Assembly (NCBI GenBank): GCA_024637045.1
Contig: JAGXFX010000009.1
Span: forward strand, 1 to 64,000
DNA: 64,000 nt
Direction of reading: 5' to 3'
Source: Soehngenia sp.
Lineage (GTDB): Bacteria > Bacillota > Clostridia > Tissierellales > Tissierellaceae
Numbering within the stretch: the stretch's first letter is position 1; each line of letters starts with the position of its first letter. The notes beneath the pieces were generated by a model. That model had not been told where the DNA came from. It did no database searches and worked only from the letters and a program-made list of their open reading frames with translations. This document shows, one piece after another, positions 33,155-42,041 of the stretch. The translations under genes were made by a program, and so were the position numbers.

Positions 33155-34534
33155 ATGAAAACAATAATATTAGCTGGTGGAAGTGGAACAAGGCTTTGGC
33201 CGTTAAGTAGAGAAAGATATCCTAAACAGTTTATTAAACTTCAAGGTAAAGAAGAATCATTATTTCAAGAAACATTCAAGAGGAGCTTATTGCTTTCAAA
33301 TATAGATGATATTTACGTTGTAACAAACGAAAAGTATAAATTCCTAGTAATGGGTGCAGTTGAAGAGCTGGACTACACTTATAATGAAGAAAATATTCTA
33401 GTAGAGCCGGATGCAAAAAATACATTGCCAGCAATTTATGCAGGAGTAAATGAGATTGTTAAGAACGGCCATGATTCTGTCGTGGTATTCCCTTCAGATC
33501 ATATCATTGCAAAAAATGAGGATTTTGCTGCTATTATCAAAGAATCTGAACCATTAACGAAAGACTCAGTTATAACCTTTGGTATTCAGCCTGATGGTCC
33601 TAATACTGGATACGGATATATATCGCCAGGAGAGAAGAAACTAAATGGATTTGTGGTTAATTCTTTTAAAGAAAAGCCAACGCCAGAAAAAGCAGAAGAA
33701 TATATAGCTAAGGGATATTATTGGAATGCAGGAATTTTTATGTTTAATTCATCAGTATTTTCAAGTGAGGTTAAAACCTACTCTCTAGAGATATTTGAGG
33801 CATTTGAGACAAGTGACAACATTAAAGATGCTTTTTCAAAGATTAATACTAATATTTCAATAGATTACGGTATCATGGAAAATAGTGATAAGGTAGCTGT
33901 TGTTCCAGTGGATATTGGATGGAATGACTTAGGTAGCTTTGATTCATTCTATGATGTTTTCCAAGTTGATGAAAATGAAAATATTTCTGACGAACAAAAT
34001 ATCATTATCGATTCAAAAAACAATCTTATTCAATCATACAATGGTAAGATAGTTGCAGCAGTAGGTGTTGAAGATTTAATCATAATTGATAATAGAGATG
34101 CACTTTTGGTTTGCAAAAAAGATCAATCTCAAAAGGTTAAAAATGTTGTTGACGCTTTAAAGGAAAGAAATGATCTGAGAACTGAGTACAGTATGCAAGA
34201 CTATAGACCATGGGGACATTATAAGGTTCTAGAAGAGGAAAAAGATACTTTTAAAATAAAAAGAATAACTGTCAATCAAGGGAAGAAACTCAGTTACCAA
34301 CTACATCATCATAGAAGCGAACACTGGATCGTAGTTAGAGGTATGGCAAAAGTTACTGTTGATGGGGAGATAAAGTTTGTACGATCTGGTGAAAGTATTT
34401 TTTTTAGAGAAGGACAAAAGCATCGTCTTGAGAATCCTGGTAAAACACCATTAGAAATCATTGAAGTACAAATGGGTCAGTATCTTGAAGAAGATGACAT
34501 TGTAAGATTTGATGATGAATATGGTAGAAAGTAA
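33155..34534 (+). CDS. manC: Mannose-1-phosphate guanylyltransferase/mannose-6-phosphate isomerase
   Basis: A bifunctional enzyme of about 459 residues. The N-terminal nucleotidyltransferase domain has LAGGSGTRLWPLSRERYPKQF and FPSDH, and makes GDP-mannose. The C-terminal ~115 residues form the type II PMI cupin (YRPWGHYKVLEE, then LSYQLHHHRSEHWIVVRG), where the histidines bind the metal. It starts at the ATG after GGGAGGGA; the track's ATG 21 bases upstream would place the site inside the gene. With the mutase next door it supplies GDP-mannose for the glycan. Confidence 0.95.
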   Translation: MKTIILAGGSGTRLWPLSRERYPKQFIKLQGKEESLFQETFKRSLLLSNIDDIYVVTNEKYKFLVMGAVEELDYTYNEENILVEPDAKNTLPAIYAGVNEIVKNGHDSVVVFPSDHIIAKNEDFAAIIKESEPLTKDSVITFGIQPDGPNTGYGYISPGEKKLNGFVVNSFKEKPTPEKAEEYIAKGYYWNAGIFMFNSSVFSSEVKTYSLEIFEAFETSDNIKDAFSKINTNISIDYGIMENSDKVAVVPVDIGWNDLGSFDSFYDVFQVDENENISDEQNIIIDSKNNLIQSYNGKIVAAVGVEDLIIIDNRDALLVCKKDQSQKVKNVVDALKERNDLRTEYSMQDYRPWGHYKVLEEEKDTFKIKRITVNQGKKLSYQLHHHRSEHWIVVRGMAKVTVDGEIKFVRSGESIFFREGQKHRLENPGKTPLEIIEVQMGQYLEEDDIVRFDDEYGRK

Positions 34535-34545
34535 GGTAATTAATT

Positions 34546-36261
34546 ATGAACTATTTGGAGAACTATAAAAAATGGATTATGAGTAAAGAAGTTGATGAAG
34601 TTAGTCGAGGTGAATTATTAGCTATCCAAGGTAATGAAAAGGAAATCAAAGAAAGATTCTACACAAATCTTGAGTTTGGAACAGGAGGACTTCGGGGAAT
34701 AATGGGAGCCGGAACAAATAGAATCAATATTTACACTGTTAGGAAAGCAACACAAGGATTAGCTACTTTTATCAATTTATCTAGACCTAATGAAAATAAG
34801 AGTGTGTCTATTGCATATGATTCAAGACACTTTTCAGAAACATTTGCAGAAGAAGCAGCTTTAGTTCTGGCTGCAAATAATATTAAGTCCTATGTATTTG
34901 ATTCATTGAGGCCAACACCAGAGCTTTCATTTGCAGTTCGTCACTTGAAGTGTGATGCGGGTATTGTAATTACCGCAAGTCATAATCCCTCTGAATATAA
35001 TGGTTATAAAGTGTACGGACCTGACGGTGGACAAATCACTTTAGAAACTGCTAACTCAATAATTTCTGAAATAAATAAACTTGATATATTTGATGACGTG
35101 AAAACTTGTGTAAAAGAAGATGCTGTTGAAAAAGAATTGTTTTCATACATTGGAGAAACCATTGATATTGAATACTTGAAAAGGGTAACGGAATTATCTG
35201 TTAATATTAAATTAGGTAGACAAGTTAGTGACCTAAAAATAGTATATACTCCATTACACGGTACAGGATTAATGCCTATTGAAAAAGCGTTATCAATGCT
35301 CGGCTTTAAAGATGTATATATTGTTGAGTCTCAAAGAAATTCAGATGGTGACTTTCCAACAGTGAAGTCCCCAAACCCAGAAGAAAGAGAAGCATTAGCA
35401 GAGGGTATAAAACTTGCCAAAAGTATAAAGGCTGATATTGTTCTTGGAACGGATCCAGATGCTGACAGAGTTGGTGTTGCTGTTCAAAGTAAAGATGGAA
35501 GTTATGAACTACTAACAGGCAACCAGATAGGTGCTTTACTCACATACTATCTAGTTTCCAACAAAAATAATATTACTTCTAGAGATGCTGTGATTAAGAC
35601 AATAGTAACATCAGAGTTAGGAGCAAGGATTGCAAAATCTTATGGTGCATCGGTCTTTGAAACATTAACTGGATTTAAATTCATTGGTGAAAAAATCAAA
35701 GAGTTTGAAGAAATGAATTCATTTGATTTTTTATTCGGCTACGAAGAAAGTTATGGCTATCTTGCGGGGAACTTTGTAAGAGACAAAGATGCAGTCATTT
35801 CAAGTATTTTGATTGTAGAGATGGCAGCTTATTATAAATTACAGGGATCAACTTTGTTAAATGCAATAGATGATATCTATAAAGAGTATGGATACTATAC
35901 TGATGCTTTAAATAGTTTTACTTTCAAAGATATAGATAGTCTTGACAAGATGAATCTTATAGTAGATAAATTTAGAGATATTAACGAACTCATTAAAGTA
36001 TTTCCAGACATTACTATAATTGAAGACTATAATACACAAAAAAGAAATATTCTAGGATCATCTCACAGTGAAAGAATAGAATTGCCCTCATCTAATGTAA
36101 TTAAGATTCATTTTACTGATGAGTCTTGGTTTGCTGTGAGACCTTCTGGAACTGAGCCTAAGTTGAAACTGTATTATTCTGCAGTAGGGAGTTCGTTAAA
36201 TGAATCTTCAGAGAGAATGGATTTATTAAGACAAAAAATTTTAAAGATGATAGATTTATAA
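34546..36261 (+). CDS. Phosphomannomutase/phosphoglucomutase (alpha-phosphohexomutase)
   Basis: A 571-residue member of the long, PgcA/PGM2-like group. The phosphoserine loop is TASHNPSEYNGYKVYGPDGG, the metal loop GTDPDADRVGVAV, the sugar-binding loop GYEESYG and the phosphate-binding loop RPSGTEPKLKLYY. It interconverts hexose 1- and 6-phosphates. In this locus it should feed mannose-1-phosphate to ManC and glucose-1-phosphate to GalU and RfbF; the family accepts both sugars. It lies 11 bp after manC. Confidence 0.93.
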   Translation: MNYLENYKKWIMSKEVDEVSRGELLAIQGNEKEIKERFYTNLEFGTGGLRGIMGAGTNRINIYTVRKATQGLATFINLSRPNENKSVSIAYDSRHFSETFAEEAALVLAANNIKSYVFDSLRPTPELSFAVRHLKCDAGIVITASHNPSEYNGYKVYGPDGGQITLETANSIISEINKLDIFDDVKTCVKEDAVEKELFSYIGETIDIEYLKRVTELSVNIKLGRQVSDLKIVYTPLHGTGLMPIEKALSMLGFKDVYIVESQRNSDGDFPTVKSPNPEEREALAEGIKLAKSIKADIVLGTDPDADRVGVAVQSKDGSYELLTGNQIGALLTYYLVSNKNNITSRDAVIKTIVTSELGARIAKSYGASVFETLTGFKFIGEKIKEFEEMNSFDFLFGYEESYGYLAGNFVRDKDAVISSILIVEMAAYYKLQGSTLLNAIDDIYKEYGYYTDALNSFTFKDIDSLDKMNLIVDKFRDINELIKVFPDITIIEDYNTQKRNILGSSHSERIELPSSNVIKIHFTDESWFAVRPSGTEPKLKLYYSAVGSSLNESSERMDLLRQKILKMIDL

Positions 36262-36284
36262 ATTAGAGGGGGTCTACTTACAGA

Positions 36285-37451
36285 ATGAAAATAACAATAG
36301 CAGGAGCAGGTTATGTTGGCCTGTCAAATGCAATACTTTTAGCTCAACATAATGAGGTTATTGCTTTGGACATTATTAAAGAGAAAGTTGAAATGATCAA
36401 CAACAAAAAATCACCAATAGTTGATCCGGAAATTGAGGAGTATCTCACTACAAAGGATCTTAACCTAACAGCAACGACTGACAACTTTGAAGCATTTAAA
36501 GATGCGGAGTATGTAATAATTTCTACACCAACGAATTACGACCCGAATAAGAATTACTTCAACACAAGAACAGTAGAAGCAGTCATTGCAAATGTTCTAT
36601 CGATTAATCCAGATGCTGTAATGGTTATTAAGTCAACAGTACCTGTTGGATATACAGAGTCAATTAAAGAAAAGTTTGATACAGAAAATATCATATTCTC
36701 ACCAGAGTTTTTAAGAGAAGGTAAAGCTTTATATGATAACCTATATCCTTCAAGAATTGTTGTGGGAGAGCAATCTGAACGAGCGAAAGTATTTGCTGAG
36801 TTATTGGCTCAAGGAGCAACCAAAGAGAACATTGACATTCTTTACACGGATGCTACTGAAGCAGAAGCTATCAAGCTTTTTGCTAACACTTATCTTGCAA
36901 TGAGAGTTGCATTTTTCAATGAATTAGATTCTTACGCAGAAGTAAGAGGTTTGAATTCGCAACAAATAATTGAAGGTGTAGGTCTGGACCCCCGTATAGG
37001 TACTCACTATAATAACCCTTCATTTGGTTATGGTGGATACTGCTTACCAAAGGATACAAAACAGTTATTAGCAAATTACCAGGATGTCCCTCAGAATATT
37101 ATGTCAGCTATAGTTGACGCTAACAGAACAAGAAAAGACCATATCGCAGAGATGATAATTAAGAGACAACCCAAAATTGTTGGCATGTATAGACTTACCA
37201 TGAAAATGGATTCTGATAACTTCCGTCAATCAGCAATTCAAGGAGTTATGAAGAGGATAAAGGCCAAAGGAATTGAGGTTGTTGTGTTTGAACCAGCACT
37301 TCATGAAGATGAGTTCTACAACTCCAAAGTAATTAAGGACTTTGAAGAGTTCAAGAAAATCTCTGATGTAATTGTAGCAAACAGATTATCAGATGAAATT
37401 ATGGATGTAGTTGACAAGGTTTATACAAGGGATTTGTATAGTAGAGATTGA
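36285..37451 (+). CDS. ugd: UDP-glucose 6-dehydrogenase (nucleotide-sugar dehydrogenase)
   Basis: Oxidises a UDP-hexose to the uronic acid with two NAD. The 388-residue protein has the NAD motif [60 protein letters not shown] and the catalytic cysteine in [14 protein letters not shown]. These match the short UDP-glucose dehydrogenases of Gram-positive capsule loci. With galU 1 kb downstream it implies UDP-glucuronate supply for the glycan. UDP-ManNAc or UDP-GlcNAc dehydrogenase is less likely on the FLREG/NLYPSRI pattern. Confidence 0.92.
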   Translation: MKITIAGAGYVGLSNAILLAQHNEVIALDIIKEKVEMINNKKSPIVDPEIEEYLTTKDLNLTATTDNFEAFKDAEYVIISTPTNYDPNKNYFNTRTVEAVIANVLSINPDAVMVIKSTVPVGYTESIKEKFDTENIIFSPEFLREGKALYDNLYPSRIVVGEQSERAKVFAELLAQGATKENIDILYTDATEAEAIKLFANTYLAMRVAFFNELDSYAEVRGLNSQQIIEGVGLDPRIGTHYNNPSFGYGGYCLPKDTKQLLANYQDVPQNIMSAIVDANRTRKDHIAEMIIKRQPKIVGMYRLTMKMDSDNFRQSAIQGVMKRIKAKGIEVVVFEPALHEDEFYNSKVIKDFEEFKKISDVIVANRLSDEIMDVVDKVYTRDLYSRD

Positions 37452-37468
37452 TTAAGGGGGTTAATATT

Positions 37469-37840
37469 ATGTTTGAAGAAATGAGAGATGTTTTAAATGA
37501 GGTGATAGATTTAGCAAGAGAGAAAAGAGGCATATTAGACTCTTCTAATGATTTTAATTTAGAAGGTATGGAGGAGTCTCCTTATTCCACTGCAAGAAAG
37601 AGACTAACGGATTATCTTGAATCATTGAGTTATGATCAAGTTAGAATTATTCAGACTGTAATGTATGTAGGTAGGGATACTTCTTATGAAATGACAGACA
37701 TTAATCCAAAGGATTTATATGAAGAAAAGTTTAATTCACTAACTTGGCATGAAAATAAAAGTATCGAGATCAGTCAAATTGTTCAGAAAGAATCTCTTGA
37801 TGAGTATCTTATAAAAGGGATAGAAATATTAAGGATATGA
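37469..37840 (+). CDS. DUF3775-like small protein
   Basis: A cytosolic protein of about 123 residues, no signal peptide. The centre (LTDYLESLSYDQVRIIQTVMYVGRD) and the end (KESLDEYLIKGIEI) fit the DUF3775 pattern of a helical domain followed by a YL-x-GL-like tail. Function is unknown. The track ORF is seven codons too long; AAGGGGG precedes the ATG at 37469. It lies directly after ugd but is probably not part of glycan synthesis; it marks the start of the accessory belt. Confidence 0.7.
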   Translation: MFEEMRDVLNEVIDLAREKRGILDSSNDFNLEGMEESPYSTARKRLTDYLESLSYDQVRIIQTVMYVGRDTSYEMTDINPKDLYEEKFNSLTWHENKSIEISQIVQKESLDEYLIKGIEILRI

Positions 37841-37900
37841 AGTGCGGATTGATGGAAACGGTTCTGTGCATGAACAAATGGACAAGTTGATGGGTTTATA

Positions 37901-37949
37901 GAACCACCGGGGACGGTTCTTTTTGAACCACCGGGGATGGTTCTTTTTG
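37901..37949. repeat. AACCACCGGGGACGGTTC repeat, two tandem copies
   Basis: GAACCACCGGGGACGGTTCTTTTT is followed at once by GAACCACCGGGGATGGTTCTTTTT. Each unit is an imperfect palindrome with a trailing T5, so it looks like a mobile terminator-like element. Further copies lie at 39.3 and 41.2 kb. Confidence 0.75.
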
Positions 37950-38246
37950 ATTCATATTTTAAAAAAAACAAAGGAATATAATGACCTGGTTGATTTTCTA
38001 TTTAGACTATATGGGGATAGATCAAATACCGAGGAATTGGCAAATGACATAAGGATATTCTGCAGGTCGCTAGATGGAATTAGAAATCTTAGATATCTAT
38101 TTGAAGAACATGATTTAAGGGTCAAGGATAGTAAGGACGCTGATAAGCTTATGGAGTTAATCCAAAACCTTGCTGATAATACAAGAGTTTGGGCTAATAA
38201 TGGATACACACCAGGTGAGATGGAAGAGATGAGGTATGGGAAATAG
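37950..38246 (+). pseudogene. Truncated gene fragment (3' part only)
   Basis: The reading frame has protein-like content (LVDFLFRLYGDRSNTEELANDIRIFCRSL.. to LADNTRVWANNGYTPGEM) but its 5' end runs into the dispersed repeat with no ribosome site or sensible start. The last part recalls the NTRxWxNxGxTPxE motif at the end of some SEC-C/pRiA4b-ORF3-like proteins, an impression not checked. It is best read as the remainder of a gene cut by the repeat or by a deletion. Confidence 0.5.
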
Positions 38247-38284
38247 ATTATTTTGTGTAATAGGATGCTTTACTGAGAGCATTC

Positions 38285-38293
38285 TGGTAAAAT
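38285..38293 (+). promoter_or_regulatory. Extended -10 promoter of galU
   Basis: TGGTAAAAT is a TGn-extended -10 box about 55 bases before the galU start, without a clear -35 element. The nearly identical CTGGTAAAATATTGTAA is found near 43.73 kb. Confidence 0.4.
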
Positions 38294-38346
38294 AATGTAA
38301 TAGAGTGTTTTGAAGTTATTATCATGATAAATATGGGAGGTCAACA

Positions 38347-39228
38347 ATGAGAGTTAGAAAGGCAGTTATCCCTGCTGCAGGTCTGGGGACAAGGTTTCTA
38401 CCTGCTACAAAGGCACAACCTAAAGAGATGCTTCCAATAGTGGATAAGCCGACTCTTCAGTTTATAATAGAGGAAGCTGTTGCATCAGGAATCGAGGAAA
38501 TACTTATAATTACCGGAAGAAATAAATCATCCATAGAAAATCATTTTGACAAGTCTGTCGAGCTTGAAATGGAGCTAGAAAGAGCTGGCAAGGATGATCT
38601 ACTTGAAGAGGTAAGAAGGATTTCCGATATGGCAAATATTCAATATATAAGACAAAAGGAACCAAGAGGACTGGGTCATGCAATCTACTGTGCCAAAAGC
38701 TTTATAGCTAATGAGCCTTTTGCAGTGCTATTAGGTGATGATGTTGTATATAGTGAGACGCCTTGTCTTAAGCAGATGATTGAAGCTTATGATGAATACA
38801 AGACTACCATTCTTGGAGTTCAAGAGGTACCTGATGAGGATGTGAACAAGTATGGTATTGTAGATGGAAAGCACATCGAAGACAGGATCTATAAGGTTAG
38901 GAATCTTGTTGAAAAGCCTAACGTGGGAAATGCACCTTCCAATATTGGTATTCTTGGAAGGTATATCATCAACCCCGCTATTATGGAGGCTATAGAGGAG
39001 ACAAAACCTGGTAAAAACGGAGAGATTCAACTTACAGATGCTTTGAATATTTTAGCTCAACGTGAGGCTATGTATGCATATGTTTTTGAAGGAAAGAGAT
39101 ATGATGTTGGGAATAAGCAGGGCTTTCTTGAAGCCACTGTCGAGTTTGCACTTAGAAGAGATGATCTTAGGGATGAGTTCTTAAGTTATCTTGAGAATGT
39201 GGTTAAGATTGAGAAGGAAAAGAGCTAG
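38347..39228 (+). CDS. galU: UTP-glucose-1-phosphate uridylyltransferase
   Basis: Makes UDP-glucose for the dehydrogenase encoded upstream and for cell-envelope glycans. The 293-residue protein has the GalU opening AVIPAAGLGTRFLPATKAQPKEMLPIVDKP, RQKEPRGLGHAI, LLGDDVVY and LVEKPNVGNAPSNIGILGRYI, followed by GEIQLTDAL; all match the bacterial GalU/GtaB family. It starts at an ATG behind GGGAGG. A diverged copy of the gene's last ~65 codons, together with a related terminator hairpin, is found 2 kb downstream. Confidence 0.96.
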   Translation: MRVRKAVIPAAGLGTRFLPATKAQPKEMLPIVDKPTLQFIIEEAVASGIEEILIITGRNKSSIENHFDKSVELEMELERAGKDDLLEEVRRISDMANIQYIRQKEPRGLGHAIYCAKSFIANEPFAVLLGDDVVYSETPCLKQMIEAYDEYKTTILGVQEVPDEDVNKYGIVDGKHIEDRIYKVRNLVEKPNVGNAPSNIGILGRYIINPAIMEAIEETKPGKNGEIQLTDALNILAQREAMYAYVFEGKRYDVGNKQGFLEATVEFALRRDDLRDEFLSYLENVVKIEKEKS

Positions 39229-39243
39229 GAATAGATAAGGATT

Positions 39244-39263
39244 AAGCGGGTTGATGCCCGCTT
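39244..39263 (+). terminator. Hairpin after galU
   Basis: AAGCGGG pairs with CCCGCTT around a short loop. Similar hairpins with related flanking sequence (TTTGAAG-AGAAA--TCAGAAAATT) lie near 43.83 kb and, in altered form, after the galU fragment. No T run follows, so termination is uncertain. Confidence 0.45.
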
Positions 39264-39300
39264 AGGTTTGAAGAGAAAAAGTCAGAAAATTGCGATAATA

Positions 39301-39329
39301 AAACCACCGGGGACGGTTATTTTTGATTG
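39301..39329. repeat. AACCACCGGGGACGGTT repeat
   Basis: AAACCACCGGGGACGGTTATTTTTGATTGC is one more copy of the element seen near 37.9 kb, here between galU and the phage HNH gene. Confidence 0.7.
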
Positions 39330-39475
39330 CAAGAACACCATATGCTGTAGCATACGCCTATGTTATATCGATTCGAATCTTAGGAAACGCAGCATTCTTG
39401 GATCAAGGGCTCTAGTTAATGAACTGGAGCTTTTTCTATGCCTTTTTTCAAGAGTTAAAATGGGAGGCGAGTTTG

Positions 39476-39844
39476 ATGCCATGGAAACCAAAGAGCATCT
39501 GTAACTATCCTGGTTGTCAATTGCTGACCCATGATAGATATTGTGACATGCATAAGAAAGAGATGATAAAGGTTCAGAACGACAGAAGCTCAAAGATGTA
39601 CACCTATCAGTGGAGAAAAGCCAGTAAGGAGTTTCTTAAGACCCATCCACTATGTGTTCTCTGTGAAAGAGAAGGACGACTTACTCCTGCAACAGAGGTG
39701 GACCACATTAAACCACATGGTGGTGACCGGAAGCTCTTCTGGAACAAAAAGAACTGGCAGCCTCTTTGTAAAAGTTGTCACTCGAAGAAGACAGTCGAAG
39801 AAGATGGAGGTTTTGGAAATTCTCCTAAACCTACAAAAGGGTAG
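39476..39844 (+). CDS. Phage-type HNH endonuclease
   Basis: A 122-residue HNH protein of the kind found beside terminase genes in cos-type siphophages. The N-terminal part has two zinc-type cysteine pairs (CNYPGCQ..CDMH), and the centre contains CVLCEREGR, then VDHIKPHGGD (catalytic DH), FWNKKNWQPLCKSCHSKKT (N and H with the second Cys pair). In phages this nuclease works with terminase during packaging. The track start is 19 codons too early; ATG at 39476 follows GGGAGGCGA. No terminase, portal or capsid gene follows, so it is a lone prophage remnant, though the gene itself seems intact. Confidence 0.88.
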   Translation: MPWKPKSICNYPGCQLLTHDRYCDMHKKEMIKVQNDRSSKMYTYQWRKASKEFLKTHPLCVLCEREGRLTPATEVDHIKPHGGDRKLFWNKKNWQPLCKSCHSKKTVEEDGGFGNSPKPTKG

Positions 39845-39931
39845 GGGGTCTGAATCTCTACAGAAGGCTTGGAAAGACAACGCGCTAGGGTCTCGTGTGA
39901 AAAATCGCGAAATTCGTAAGGGGGGTATCTG
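39845..39931 (+). other. Phage cos-like site (remnant)
   Basis: Right after the HNH stop come GGGGGTCTGAATCTCTACAG, then AACGCGCTAGGGTCTCGTGTGA, ATCGCGAAATTC and TAAGGGGGGT. This series strongly resembles the conserved stretch between HNH and small-terminase genes in HK97-like Firmicutes phages, where cos lies. The comparison is from memory and was not computed. The terminase that should follow is absent. Confidence 0.55.
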
Positions 39932-40231
39932 ATTGATTCAGGTTTCAATATTTAAAGAATTTAACTCCCAAACCCGGATGAATCAGAAACAAACAGCGTC
40001 GATGTTGTAATGAAGAAAGTTTAAATTAAGGCTCTGTTAGTCATTAGTGTTGTTATTTGACTTTTGGAGTTACATAGATTGAGCAACTATAATTTTTGAT
40101 TTGTAGGGAATTTGAAAGAAGAATGGGTATAATAGCTTACAACAATAAGTTTAGTTATCAGGAGGTATAGAATACAAATTGAAAAGAAACGCAACGTCCT
40201 GTCGTTATTAATAAGATAAGGAGATAATAAA

Positions 40232-41194
40232 ATGAATAATTCAAAGATGATAAAAAAACTAATGCCATTACTTGCAATTATACTGTGTTCTGCTTTAATA
40301 AGTGGATGTAGTTCTAATAATAATATTGGAGAAAAAGCATATTCATACTTAGTATATTTTGATAGAAATGGACCAAGGCAAGCTAATTCTGAAAATGAAA
40401 AAGTTGCAGCTGATTTTATTGTTACTGAACTTGAATCAATGGGATATTTTCCTCAAAGGCAAGAATTTACAGAAGTGGTTAACTCAAAAAATGGAAGCAT
40501 AACAGTAAGATCAGAAAATATTATTTGTGAAATAAAAGGTCAAATTTCAGATGAAATTATTATTGCAGCTCATTATGATAGTGGGAGTGAGGGGAAAGGT
40601 ACTGATGATAATGCATCTGGTGTTTCCATTCTTTTAGAAACATGTTTTAACTTAAGAAATATTCAACCTAGATATACTATCCGATTCATATTTTTTGGTG
40701 CAGAAGAGTTAGGAGCAATTGGATCAAAATATTATGTAAAAAATTTAGGTGATAATAAGAATAAAATACTTGCAGTTCTTAATTATGATAGTTTAATTGC
40801 TGGAGATATAGCTTACGTACATGGAAGCTCTAATGGTAAAGGCAAAATACGTGATTGGATGATTAATAAAGCTGCTATATTGAATTTGAAGTTATATATC
40901 CAAAACGGATTGAATAAAGAGTATCCAGAAGGCACTACTGGAGACTGGGGCGATCAAGAGCCTTTTGATAAAATTGGAATTGAATATGCTGCTTTTGAAG
41001 CAACAAATTGGAATATCGGTAATAAAGATGGTTTTACACAAACCGATATAAAATATGGGGATAATGGTTATATTTGGCACTCGAAATATGATTCTCTATC
41101 TTATATTGAGAATACTTTTCCAGGTAGAATAAAGGAACACCTTTACATATATGAAAAATTATTAATGATGTTTATTGAGGAATATTCATTTTAA
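40232..41194 (+). CDS. M28-family metallopeptidase lipoprotein
   Basis: A 320-residue extracellular zinc aminopeptidase. The lipobox ISGC predicts lipid anchoring at Cys 26. M28 ligands are visible: His and Asp in AAHYDSGSEGKGTDDNASG, the Glu pair in FFGAEELGAIGS, Asp in LNYDSL, and a final His in WHSKYDSLSYIE. Such enzymes trim peptides for uptake. A TATAAT lies about 100 bases upstream, and GGAGATAATAAA precedes the ATG. AT-rich relative to galU and flanked by AACCAC..GGGACG repeat copies and by two galU 3' ends, so it appears to be a later insertion. Confidence 0.88.
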   Translation: MNNSKMIKKLMPLLAIILCSALISGCSSNNNIGEKAYSYLVYFDRNGPRQANSENEKVAADFIVTELESMGYFPQRQEFTEVVNSKNGSITVRSENIICEIKGQISDEIIIAAHYDSGSEGKGTDDNASGVSILLETCFNLRNIQPRYTIRFIFFGAEELGAIGSKYYVKNLGDNKNKILAVLNYDSLIAGDIAYVHGSSNGKGKIRDWMINKAAILNLKLYIQNGLNKEYPEGTTGDWGDQEPFDKIGIEYAAFEATNWNIGNKDGFTQTDIKYGDNGYIWHSKYDSLSYIENTFPGRIKEHLYIYEKLLMMFIEEYSF

Positions 41195-41195
41195 A

Positions 41196-41224
41196 GAACC
41201 ACAAGGGACGATTCTTTTTGATTG
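41196..41224. repeat. Diverged AACCAC(CG)GGGACG repeat
   Basis: GAACCACAAGGGACGATTCTTTTTGATTGC is a mutated copy of the element at 37.9 and 39.3 kb. It sits between the peptidase stop and the galU fragment. Confidence 0.6.
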
Positions 41225-41421
41225 CAGCTGACTAATGTCCTTAAGATCCTTTCCTGGAGAGAGGAAATGTATGCTTATGTTTTTGAGGGCAAGAGATATG
41301 ACGGTGGGAATAAGCTTGGATTTCTTGAAGCAACTGTTGAGTTTTCTAGAAGTGGGTATAATCTAAGAGGAGGAGTTTATAAGTTATCTTGAGAATGTGG
41401 TTGATAAAAAGAAGAATAGGG
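41225..41421 (+). pseudogene. 3' fragment of a second galU gene
   Basis: Translation gives QLTNVLKILSWREEMYAYVF, then EGKRYDGGNKLGFLEATVEF, in one frame, closely matching residues ~227-280 of the intact GalU; after that the frame is lost, though DNA similarity continues through TTATCTTGAGAATGTGGTTGA. The divergence suggests an old paralogue rather than a fresh duplication. No 5' part is present. Confidence 0.8.
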
Positions 41422-41434
41422 AATAGATTAGATG

Positions 41435-41455
41435 AGCGGGCTTGGGCTCGCTTTT
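41435..41455 (+). terminator. Hairpin after galU fragment
   Basis: AGCGGGC and GCTCGCT (one G-T pair) form a short stem followed by TTTTG. It corresponds in position to the hairpin after intact galU. Confidence 0.5.
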
Positions 41456-41487
41456 GTTGAAAAAAGCTTTAGAGAGGAAGAAGGAAA

Positions 41488-41973
41488 ATGATATTGAGAG
41501 AAGTGGAGTCCAGGGACCTTGAAAGGATACTTGAATTGAATGAGGAATCGGTGCACTTTTTATCACCGCTGACCATTGAAAAGCTTGAACAGATAAGCAG
41601 TCAATCCGAGATGTTGAGTGTGATCGAATCCGATGGAATTGTTGAGGCTTTTGTGTTGACAATCGGTGAGGGAAAAGACTATGACAGTCTGAACTACCTT
41701 TGGTTCTCAAGTAACTACAAAAAGTTTCTGTACATAGACAGGGTAGTTGTTTCTGAGAGGATGCAGGGAAATGGCCTTGGACAGATGCTATACAAATCAG
41801 TCTTTGAGCATGCCAGGGAAATTGGTGCTACATATGTAACAGCTGAAATTGATTTCAACCCTCCAAACCCTGGATCTTTGAAGTTTCACGAAAGGTTCGG
41901 TTTCAAGGAGGTTGGCAGGCAGTCCGTGGCTGATGGCAAGAAGGTTGTATCTCTTCAGGCTGTTGAGCTCTAG
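41488..41973 (+). CDS. GNAT-family N-acetyltransferase
   Basis: A 161-residue acyl-CoA transferase. YIDRVVVSERMQGNGLGQMLYKSVFEHA contains the acetyl-CoA pyrophosphate loop (R-x-x-G-x-G), and the C-terminal FHERFGFKEVGRQSV is the usual GNAT ending. The early part (ILELNEESVHFLSPLT) matches the single-domain subgroup with unknown small-molecule or peptide acceptors. AAGGA lies five bases before the ATG. It is alone between a galU fragment and a flavoprotein gene and has no sign of operon structure. Confidence 0.85.
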   Translation: MILREVESRDLERILELNEESVHFLSPLTIEKLEQISSQSEMLSVIESDGIVEAFVLTIGEGKDYDSLNYLWFSSNYKKFLYIDRVVVSERMQGNGLGQMLYKSVFEHAREIGATYVTAEIDFNPPNPGSLKFHERFGFKEVGRQSVADGKKVVSLQAVEL

Positions 41974-42041
41974 CGAAGTAGATTGGTTGTGAGTTCTACA
42001 AATGGAACTTATCAAGTACTCAAAAAAATTGGAGATATTAT

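Noticed and set aside
39654-39932. 92-residue ORF overlapping the HNH gene
   Set aside because: Out-of-frame shadow of the HNH gene running into the cos-like stretch; no terminase small-subunit features.
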